5,922 bases of DNA from Chromatiales bacterium (lineage in GTDB: Bacteria; Pseudomonadota; Gammaproteobacteria; Thiohalospirales; Thiohalospiraceae): NCBI GenBank assembly GCA_026984715.1, contig JALSRO010000003.1, positions 1-5,922 on the forward strand, given 5' to 3'. Positions 1-5,922 of the stretch are shown here, piece after piece. The notes below the pieces were generated by a model, which worked only from the letters and a program-made list of their open reading frames with translations, was not told the DNA's origin and made no database searches. The position numbers and the translations under genes were made by a program. The first letter of the stretch is position 1, and every line of letters begins with the position of its first letter.

Positions 1-1839
1 CTGTCGCTCGGTTCGCTACTGGCGATTCTGATGCTCGCGACCGGGGGCTGCAACATCGACGGTGGCGCGGGTGACGAGACGGAGGGCGGCGAGGTCACCA
101 TCGGCCTCACCGATGCCGAGGGCGACTTCGTCTCCTACAAGGTCGGGGTGACCTCGCTCACCCTGACCAGAAGGGATGGCACGGTGGTGGAGACCCTGCC
201 CCTGCAGACCGAGGTGGACTTCGCCCAGTACACCGATATGACCGAGTTCCTCACCGCCGCCACGGTTCCCGCCGGTGTCTATACCCACGCAACCCTGTCA
301 CTGGACTACAACAGTGCAGACATCCGGGTGGAGGATGCCAACGGCGATGCCATCGAGGCGGCGCAGATCCTTGACGAAGATGGCGCCCCGCTCGACACGC
401 TGGATGTGACTGTGAAGCTGAGTGGCCGCAACCAGCTCACCATCGCCCCCGGAGTTCCGGCCCATCTGACGCTGGATTTCGATCTCGAGGCATCCAACCG
501 GGTGGACATAAGCGATCCCGCACAACCAGTGGTGAGCGTGCAGCCGTTCCTGGTGGCGGAGCTCAACCCGCAGAGGCCGAAACCACACCGCCTGCGCGGC
601 CCGCTGCAGGAGGTGAATCAGGCCGATGGGAGCTTCCGGGTCATCATCCGCCCGTTCCTCCACTCGCTGGCCGGGCCCGGCAAGCGTTTCGGCACCCTCG
701 ATGTCACCACCGGTGATGCCACGCTCTACGAGATCGACGGCAAGGGTTACAGGGGCAGGGAGGGACTGGAGCGGCTCGCGGCCATGCCCGCCTTCACCGC
801 CACCGTGGTGCTGGGTGACCTCAAATTCAATCCACGTCGCTTCGAGGCCCGCGAGGTGTACGCCGGCTCCAGCGTCCAGGGTGGCGAGATGGATGTGGTG
901 ACCGGAAACGTCATTCGCCGCCAGGGAGACACCCTCACCATCAAGGGTGGCATGCTGGTCCGAGAGACCGGCAGCCTGGTGTTCAACGACGAGATAACCA
1001 TCCTGCTGGGCGATGGGACCAGGGTGACCCGGCAGCTGGACGGCGAACAGCACGACAGCAGCGAGATCTCCATCGGTCAGCGCATCATGGCGTTCGGCTC
1101 CCTGAGTGACGACCCGAGCGGCGGACGGGTGCTGGACGCCACCGCCGGCCATCTGCGCATGGTGCTGACCACCATCCAGGGGACACTGCTGCAGAGTGAT
1201 GCCGCCGCCCAAGAGCTGGTGCTGGACCTGAGCTCTATCGGCCGCTACCCGGTGGAACTGTTCGACTTCAGCGGCAGCGGGACAGACAGCGGCAACGACG
1301 CCGACCCCGACAGCTACCAGGTCGACAGCGGCACCCTGGAGCTCTCCTCCCTCGCCACCGGCGCGCCGCTGAAGATCCGCGGATTCGTGCGGCCCTTCGG
1401 CACGGCGCCGGCGGACTTCGATGCGCGCACCCTGATGGACATCTCCACTACCCGCGCGGTGATGCTGGTGGAGTGGAAACCCGCCACCCCGACACCGTTC
1501 GACAGCATCTCGGCGCAGGAGCTGATCCTCGACCTGAACGGTAGTGGCCCGTTGCACCATCTGATGCGTGGAGGCGTCCCCGTCGATCTCCAGGGAATGG
1601 GCGTCTCCCCCTCGCTGCAACCGGCGGACCAGGGCAGGGGACGCTACCTGATCGCAGAGGACGGGGTGCTGGTGTTCCACAGCTCCTTCGAGCAGTTCAG
1701 TAATGACCTGCAGAGCCGCCTCGACGACCAGGCAGCGGTGGAGTCGCTGATCGCCCACGGTCGTTACGATGACAATCAGGCGATCCTCACCGGAAATACC
1801 GTGCGGGTGAAGATGGAGCGGATGGAGGAGCAGCAGTAG
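1..1839 (+). CDS. DUF4382-like outer-membrane lipoprotein with repeated beta modules (5' end missing)
   Basis: The frame is open from base 1 to a TAG stop at 1837-1839, giving 612 codons here. Codons 1-16 are a hydrophobic signal-peptide core ending in a lipobox, A-T-G-G-C, with Cys at codon 17. An ATG at base 31 would leave only six residues before that Cys, so the true start lies upstream. Asn after the Cys is not the Asp inner-membrane retention signal, so outer-membrane anchoring is likely. Codons about 31-186 resemble DUF4382: a first strand EVTIGLTDAEGDF, then a 'PAGVYTHATLSLDY' stretch and a closing 'VVSVQPFLVAEL'. The remainder is beta-rich, with 'VTGNVIRRQGDTLTIKGG' and 'IGQRIMAFGSL' patterns like DUF5666 modules. 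A near-identical AQEL[V/I]LDL occurs at codons 403-410 and 505-512. An Asp-rich loop (about codons 429-437) could bind metal. No catalytic motif is recognised and the function is unknown. The gene ends 66 bases before a strong terminator. Confidence 0.85.
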   Translation: MSLGSLLAILMLATGGCNIDGGAGDETEGGEVTIGLTDAEGDFVSYKVGVTSLTLTRRDGTVVETLPLQTEVDFAQYTDMTEFLTAATVPAGVYTHATLSLDYNSADIRVEDANGDAIEAAQILDEDGAPLDTLDVTVKLSGRNQLTIAPGVPAHLTLDFDLEASNRVDISDPAQPVVSVQPFLVAELNPQRPKPHRLRGPLQEVNQADGSFRVIIRPFLHSLAGPGKRFGTLDVTTGDATLYEIDGKGYRGREGLERLAAMPAFTATVVLGDLKFNPRRFEAREVYAGSSVQGGEMDVVTGNVIRRQGDTLTIKGGMLVRETGSLVFNDEITILLGDGTRVTRQLDGEQHDSSEISIGQRIMAFGSLSDDPSGGRVLDATAGHLRMVLTTIQGTLLQSDAAAQELVLDLSSIGRYPVELFDFSGSGTDSGNDADPDSYQVDSGTLELSSLATGAPLKIRGFVRPFGTAPADFDARTLMDISTTRAVMLVEWKPATPTPFDSISAQELILDLNGSGPLHHLMRGGVPVDLQGMGVSPSLQPADQGRGRYLIAEDGVLVFHSSFEQFSNDLQSRLDDQAAVESLIAHGRYDDNQAILTGNTVRVKMERMEEQQ

Positions 1840-1850
1840 CGAGGGGGGAG

Positions 1851-1876
1851 CCCGGCGCCGCGAGTGTGGTGCCGGG
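1851..1876 (+). other. GC-rich hairpin just after the lipoprotein gene
   Basis: CCCGGCGCC (1851-1859) pairs with GGTGCCGGG (1868-1876), giving 9 bp with one G-U pair and an 8-base loop. No T-run follows, so it is not a terminator by itself. It lies 11 bases after the stop codon and may protect the mRNA 3' end. That role is inferred. Confidence 0.5.
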
Positions 1877-1905
1877 TATTCTGCTCTGCTCCCGAACCCC
1901 TGTCC

Positions 1906-1938
1906 CTGCCATGCCTCTCTTGGCATGGCAGATTTTTT
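1906..1938 (+). terminator. Intrinsic (Rho-independent) terminator of the lipoprotein gene
   Basis: CTGCCATGCC (1906-1915) and GGCATGGCAG (1922-1931) form a perfect 10-bp stem with the loop TCTCTT. An A and six T (1933-1938) follow. There is no A-run before the stem, so it should act only on plus-strand transcription. It separates the lipoprotein transcript from the kinase gene downstream. Confidence 0.9.
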
Positions 1939-1948
1939 CGCGTGCCTG

Positions 1949-1976
1949 TTAAAACAATCCCCGTCTGAACGATAAC
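1949..1976 (+). promoter_or_regulatory. Weak sigma70-like promoter candidate for the sensor kinase gene
   Basis: TTAAAA (1949-1954) and GATAAC (1971-1976) are spaced 16 bases apart, and each matches four of six consensus positions. A promoter is expected here because a terminator lies just upstream and a gene downstream. The match itself is weak. If it is used, the leader would be about 95 bases. An alternative -10-like GATACT at 1983-1988 has no good -35 partner. Confidence 0.25.
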
Positions 1977-1986
1977 AATAGCGATA

Positions 1987-1996
1987 CTGCGCGCAG
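1987..1996. promoter_or_regulatory. 10-bp perfect palindrome beside the candidate promoter
   Basis: CTGCGCGCAG is its own reverse complement and begins 10 bases after the candidate -10 element, so it would lie near the transcription start. A dimeric regulator could bind it there. In GC-rich DNA such a palindrome can arise by chance, so the operator role is only a guess. Confidence 0.2.
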
Positions 1997-2004
1997 ACGT
2001 GCCC

Positions 2005-2042
2005 CACGATCCAGAAACGGTCCGCTGCGCCGGTTTGTCGTG
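2005..2042 (+). other. Possible stem-loop in the kinase mRNA leader
   Basis: CACGA (2005-2009) pairs with TCGTG (2038-2042). Inside it, after an asymmetric internal loop, AAAC can pair with GTTT, and GG with CC. The structure lies 21 bases before the presumed Shine-Dalgarno tract and does not cover it. No known riboswitch class is recognised. The fold was judged by eye only. Confidence 0.2.
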
Positions 2043-2062
2043 AGGTGAGCGACGCTCTTATC

Positions 2063-2081
2063 GGGGGGGATTTTTTCGTTG
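2063..2081 (+). promoter_or_regulatory. G7 Shine-Dalgarno-like tract and TTG start codon
   Basis: Seven G and an A (2063-2070) lie ahead of TTG at 2079, with nine bases between the last G and the start codon. The spacer is mostly six T (2071-2076). This is good spacing for a purine-rich ribosome site, although the core is G-only rather than AGGAGG. The frame is closed upstream by TGA at 2046. The next in-frame ATG (2193) falls at the end of the first membrane helix, so it would remove that helix. TTG at 2097 is the other candidate but has only a GAG a few bases upstream. Confidence 0.5.
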
Positions 2082-5000
2082 TTACGCATCGAGGCGTTGT
2101 CAGATGCTCTAATCCCAAGGGGCTTCCGGCGTCAGCTGGCAGTTGCGTTTACGCTCGTCAGCGTGTGCCTCGCCGTGATTCTCTCCGCATCCATGTCGAG
2201 CCTTTCGAGCAGGAAGGTCCAGGAGATCATGATCGATGAAGCCCATAAAATCACCGGCATGTTCGCTCGCCAGAGCACCTTCGCCCTGCTGTACGGCAGT
2301 AAGGAAGGGGCCAAGATCCCGATCCGCGCCATTCTCGATTTTCCCGGTGTCCATGGTCTTGCCCTGTACGATTCGAGCGGCCGGCTGCTCTACTCCGAGG
2401 GGGTGGACGAGATCCCGCTTCCCGCCGGGGAGGAGCATTGGCCGCACCAGATCGAGCTGGAGCGGGAGAGCCCTGATGCGTGGTTCTTTGTGGCGCCGGT
2501 CTATCTCCCGGAGCGAATCAGGACCCGCAGCTCCATAGCGGCCGATGCCAGGGAAGGGGGCAAGCTGATAGGTTTTGTCCGTCTGGTGATGGGCAAAGAG
2601 ACCCTGCACGCCATGGAGCGGGATATCCTGGTAGGCAACCTGCTGGTTTCTTTCCTGCTTGCCGGACTGCTTCTGATCGTCCTGCTGGTGGTGGTCCGGC
2701 AGGTCACCAGACCGCTGGGAGAACTCGCCACGGTGATGCAGCGGGCCCAAGCGGGGGAGAGTGGCGTACGCGCCACTATCCATGGCGCCAGTGACATCGT
2801 TGCCATGGGTGAAACATTCAACGGAATGATGGCGGCGTTGGAGAAGCATGAAACAGAGCTGAAGGTGGCTCGGGATGCGGCGCTGCAGCTGGCCAGCGTA
2901 AAGAGCGAATTTGCCGCCAACGTCAGCCATGAGCTGCGTACCCCCCTGAACGGAGTGCTGGGGATGCTTGAGTTGCTGCGCGATATGGGCTTGACCGCGC
3001 GCCAGCGGGAGTATGTGGAGGTTGCCCATAACTCGGGGGAGTCACTGCTGGCCCTGATTGACGGCATTCTGGATTTTTCCCGAATCGATGCCGGCAAACT
3101 GCAGCTGGAACCGGAAGACTTCGTTCTCAGGGACGTGCTGGAGGAGGTGATTCAGCTGCTCGCAACGCAGGCGCAGAGCCGGGATCTGGATCTCGGCTTC
3201 ATCACTGCGCCAGAACTCCCCTCCAGCCTGCGCGGTGATCCGCGAAGGATTCGTCAAGTGCTGCTCAATCTTGTCGGCAATGCGGTCAAGTTCACCACCC
3301 GGGGCGAGGTCGCCATCGAGGTTCATATTGATGACACGACACCAGACAGGCCGCTGCTGCGTTTCGATGTTATCGATACCGGCTGCGGTATCCCCACCGA
3401 GGCCCAACGCACCATCTTCGAACCCTTTACCCAGGCGGATGGTTCCACATCTCGGGTAGCGGGGGGAGCCGGGCTGGGGTTGACCATCAGCCGCCAGCTG
3501 GTGGACTTTATGGGTGGGGACATCGGAGTGGTCAGCAAACCCGGGAAAGGGAGCCGCTTCTGGTTCACCATTCCGCTGGAACGGGCGGCAGGCCGCGAGA
3601 AGCTGCCCAATCACCACGACAGCATGCCCGGCGTAACCGTGCTGGTAGTGGATGACAGCCGAATTGCACGTGGTTATCTGAAGCAGCTCCTGGAGAGCTG
3701 GGGGGCCTCCCCTGCGGTCGCGTCCAACGATGAAGAGGCGTTGCAGATGCTGCGTCATGCGACCGCCGCGCAACGCCCGTTCGAAGTGGCGCTGATCGAC
3801 AATCACATGCCCCAGATGGATGGTCTCCCCCTGGTCGAGAAGATTGCCGGAGACGATCGAATCACACCGCTTGGTCTCATCATGATGAGCTCAAGGAGAT
3901 GCAGCTGCAAACGAGGCACGCGGGCCGGAATTGTGGGTTGTATCACCAAGCCGGTACGGGAAACGGTGCTATACGATGTTCTCAGCTCCGCCCTGAAGGA
4001 GGCGCAGCTCGAGACATTTTTCCACTGTGGTGTCGAGCCGGGTGAGCCCCCGTCTCCGGCAAGACACACGGTTCTGGTTGCCGAGGACAATCGTGCCAAC
4101 CAGCTGGTAATCAAAGGGATGCTCGAGCGTCTGGGGTGCCAGGTGGAGATCGCGGTCAATGGAGATGAGGCGGTGCAAAAGGCACGGAGCGGGCAATACG
4201 GACTGATTTTGATGGATTGTCAGATGCCGCAGGTGGACGGGTACACGGCGACGGTCGAGATCCGTGCAGGAGAGAGCGGGGGAACACGCGTCCCGATTAT
4301 CGCAATGACCGCCAACGTGCAGAAGCAGGACAGCGAGCGTTGTATGAGCTCCGGCATGGACGATTTTCTTCCCAAGCCCATCAAACTGGATATGCTCGAA
4401 TCGATATTGGAGAGATGGCTTCCGCCGGTTGAAACCACTCCGCAGGCAGGGAGGGAGAACTCCCCCGCGGCGACCCTAGACGAGAGGGTGATGAGCGAGC
4501 TGCGGGACACGATTGGCGGTAATCTGGGTGGATTGTTCCAGGTGTTCCTGGAGGATATCCCCGGATATATCCACACCTTGGAGGAGAGCATCGCGGCCGA
4601 TGATGCGGAAGCCCTGGTACAGGCCGCGCATGCCATCAAGGGGAGCAGCGGCAACGTGGGAGCCACCCGGCTCGCCAAAATCGCCAGGGAGTTGGAACAG
4701 CTGGGGCGGAGCAGTACCGTCACCGAAGCAGATCGATGGCTTCTGCCCCTGCGTGAGGAGTTGTCCAGGGTGGAAGCATCGATGCGCCGGGAGATGGAAA
4801 AGGAGAACGACGGCAGCCATTCGGAGATGGTGGAACAGCAGCACAGCTGTGTCCTGATCGTCGACGACGATCGCGGGATGCGCTATGCACTGCGCAGCGT
4901 GGTGGAGAGCAGCGGCTATCTGGTACAGGAGGTAGCCAATGGCAGCCAGGCGATCACCTTCTGCGAGCGCCAGATACCCGATCTGATCCTGATCGATGCG

Positions 5001-5922
5001 CTGATGCCACGAATGGATGGTTTTGCCGCCTGCCGCAAGATCCGTACCCTGCCCGGGTGCGCCGGCATTCCCGTATTGATGGTGACCGCCCTCGACGACG
5101 AGCACTCCATAGAGAAGGCCTTCAAGGCGGGTGCCACCGACTATATTCCCAAGCCAGTGCACTTTGGTCTGCTGCGGCTGCGGATCAACCGCCTGCTGCG
5201 TGCCGGATACGCCGAAAAGCGCATGCATCAACTGGCCTATCACGATGCCCTGACCGGGCTGCCGAACCGGGAATACTTTATGGAGCATCTTGCCTCACTG
5301 CTGCGCAAAACACGTCCTGACGATGAGAAACTGGCGCTCCTGTTTCTCGATCTGGATCGTTTCAAACTCATCAACGACACGCTGGGGCACGATACCGGCG
5401 ATCAGCTACTCAAAGCTGCCTCCGGCAGGATTGCCGGCTGCGTGCGCAATCGCGATCTGGTGGCGCGGCTGGGAGGTGATGAATTCACCGTTCTGTTGGA
5501 CAGAATCCACTCCACCGATGAAGTCGCCCGGATCGCCGATAAGATATGCAAAGTGCTCTCCGAACCCTTCTCGTTTTCTGGCCGGGAGATGTACATCTCG
5601 GTCAGTATCGGGATCGTCCTCAGCCCGGACAATGGCACGGATCTGCACACCCTGCTGAAAAAGGCCGACATGGCAATGTTCCGCGCCAAGGAGGAGGGGA
5701 GCGATTACCGGTTCTACGTAACGGGGATGGGATCGAAGATCAGCAAACGCCTGAAACTGGAGAACGAACTGCGGCTGGCTCTGGAGCGTAGAGAGCTGCA
5801 GGTCCACTATCAGCCGCAGCTGGATCTGCGCAGCGGCGAAGTCGTCGCAATGGAGGCTCTGGTGCGCTGGCCCCATCTGCAGGATGGAATGATATCCCCC
5901 ACCGAGTTTATCCCCCTGGCGG
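2079..5922 (+). CDS. Hybrid sensor kinase with receivers, HPt and GGDEF-EAL output (3' end missing)
   Basis: One frame runs without a stop to the window edge, about 1281 residues from TTG 2079. Order: TM1 (about 20-41), a periplasmic sensor (42-185, BarA-like in layout), TM2 (186-206), HAMP (207-259), then HisKA with SHELRTP and phospho-His284. HATPase boxes: N397/N401, DTGCG 433-437, FEPF 447-450, GGAGLGL 462-468. Receiver 1: D525, D526, D574, K624. Receiver 2: E669, D670, D713, T744, K766. HPt: AHAIKGSS with His851. Receiver 3: D929, D930, D973, T1003, K1025. GGDEF: LTGLPN at 1058, FLDLD with D1091 and D1093, inhibitory RNRD 1123-1126, GGDEF 1132-1136. EAL: starts near 1228, with EALVRW at 1259. 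About 200 residues are probably missing. By family knowledge this autophosphorylates and relays phosphate His-Asp-His-Asp; receiver 3 probably gates cyclic-di-GMP synthesis. Whether the EAL part is active cannot be seen. The first half resembles BarA/GacS, but the fused architecture argues against using that name. Confidence 0.9.
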   Translation, partial: MLRIEALSDALIPRGFRRQLAVAFTLVSVCLAVILSASMSSLSSRKVQEIMIDEAHKITGMFARQSTFALLYGSKEGAKIPIRAILDFPGVHGLALYDSSGRLLYSEGVDEIPLPAGEEHWPHQIELERESPDAWFFVAPVYLPERIRTRSSIAADAREGGKLIGFVRLVMGKETLHAMERDILVGNLLVSFLLAGLLLIVLLVVVRQVTRPLGELATVMQRAQAGESGVRATIHGASDIVAMGETFNGMMAALEKHETELKVARDAALQLASVKSEFAANVSHELRTPLNGVLGMLELLRDMGLTARQREYVEVAHNSGESLLALIDGILDFSRIDAGKLQLEPEDFVLRDVLEEVIQLLATQAQSRDLDLGFITAPELPSSLRGDPRRIRQVLLNLVGNAVKFTTRGEVAIEVHIDDTTPDRPLLRFDVIDTGCGIPTEAQRTIFEPFTQADGSTSRVAGGAGLGLTISRQLVDFMGGDIGVVSKPGKGSRFWFTIPLERAAGREKLPNHHDSMPGVTVLVVDDSRIARGYLKQLLESWGASPAVASNDEEALQMLRHATAAQRPFEVALIDNHMPQMDGLPLVEKIAGDDRITPLGLIMMSSRRCSCKRGTRAGIVGCITKPVRETVLYDVLSSALKEAQLETFFHCGVEPGEPPSPARHTVLVAEDNRANQLVIKGMLERLGCQVEIAVNGDEAVQKARSGQYGLILMDCQMPQVDGYTATVEIRAGESGGTRVPIIAMTANVQKQDSERCMSSGMDDFLPKPIKLDMLESILERWLPPVETTPQAGRENSPAATLDERVMSELRDTIGGNLGGLFQVFLEDIPGYIHTLEESIAADDAEALVQAAHAIKGSSGNVGATRLAKIARELEQLGRSSTVTEADRWLLPLREELSRVEASMRREMEKENDGSHSEMVEQQHSCVLIVDDDRGMRYALRSVVESSGYLVQEVANGSQAITFCERQIPDLILIDALMPRMDGFAACRKIRTLPGCAGIPVLMVTALDDEHSIEKAFKAGATDYIPKPVHFGLLRLRINRLLRAGYAEKRMHQLAYHDALTGLPNREYFMEHLASLLRKTRPDDEKLALLFLDLDRFKLINDTLGHDTGDQLLKAASGRIAGCVRNRDLVARLGGDEFTVLLDRIHSTDEVARIADKICKVLSEPFSFSGREMYISVSIGIVLSPDNGTDLHTLLKKADMAMFRAKEEGSDYRFYVTGMGSKISKRLKLENELRLALERRELQVHYQPQLDLRSGEVVAMEALVRWPHLQDGMISPTEFIPLA
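3890..3928 (+). other. Suspected local frame displacement within receiver 1
   Basis: In the gene's frame this stretch reads as a basic, Cys-containing segment, RRCSCKRGTR, where helix 4 of a receiver should be. The frame starting at 3890 reads LKEMQLQTRHAG, which is much more helix-like. The distance from the switch Ser/Thr to the conserved Lys is 20 residues here but 22 in both other receivers. Paired compensating indels would explain this, either real or from sequencing. The overall frame is restored by about 3927 and the catalytic residues survive. Confidence 0.35.

Noticed and set aside
31..33. ATG at 31 as the start of the lipoprotein
   Set aside because: It would leave six residues before the lipobox Cys. 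The hydrophobic codons 1-10 are in frame and form the signal-peptide core, so the start is outside the window.
1840..2078. A small gene, tRNA or riboswitch in the intergenic region
   Set aside because: No cloverleaf, known aptamer pattern or plausible short coding frame with a ribosome site was seen. Only the terminator, hairpins and a weak promoter candidate are supported.
298..2118. 606-codon open frame on the minus strand
   Set aside because: It lies antisense to the lipoprotein gene and crosses the terminator. Its translation has no recognisable domain and is rich in His and Gln, as expected for the complement of a GC-rich gene.
2045..2239. 64-codon plus-strand open frame across the kinase start
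   Set aside because: It overlaps the TM1-coding part of the kinase in another frame, with no domain or hydrophobic segment. It is probably a chance frame.
2109..3029. 306-codon minus-strand open frame, with similar ones at 3042-3806 and 4476-5288
   Set aside because: All lie inside the sensor kinase, whose motifs run continuously on the plus strand. The minus-strand products show no domain.
5290..5658. 122-codon plus-strand open frame inside the GGDEF region
   Set aside because: It is out of frame with the clear GGDEF motifs and encodes nothing recognisable.

Overview
The window is GC-rich bacterial DNA with two same-strand genes, both cut by the window edges. The gene content (a DUF4382-type lipoprotein, a BarA/GacS-like tripartite sensor kinase and a GGDEF-EAL output) points to Pseudomonadota, most likely Gammaproteobacteria. 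This is an inference from domain types, not a taxonomic identification.

Bases 1-1839 hold the 3' part of a secreted lipoprotein gene. The window opens inside its signal peptide. A DUF4382-like domain is followed by beta-rich, partly repeated modules resembling DUF5666. Bases 1840-2078 are non-coding. They hold a GC-rich hairpin, a textbook intrinsic terminator (perfect 10-bp stem plus six T), a weak promoter candidate next to a 10-bp palindrome, and a G7 tract positioned as a ribosome binding site. The terminator suggests the two genes are separate transcription units.

From about 2079 to the end of the window a single frame stays open for about 1281 codons and runs off the edge. It encodes a giant sensor with this order: TM, periplasmic domain, TM, HAMP, HisKA, HATPase, receiver 1, receiver 2, HPt, receiver 3, GGDEF, EAL (cut). 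It looks like a complete BarA-type phosphorelay kinase joined in frame to a PleD-like receiver-GGDEF-EAL regulator. All the His and Asp residues of a His-Asp-His-Asp relay are visible, as are the GGDEF catalytic motif and its RxxD inhibitory site. The inferred role is a one-polypeptide route from an envelope signal to cyclic-di-GMP turnover.

Two details deserve checking. One is a likely local out-of-frame stretch in receiver 1. The other is a possible relic internal start codon at the kinase/regulator junction. No mobile element, RNA gene or CRISPR array was seen.
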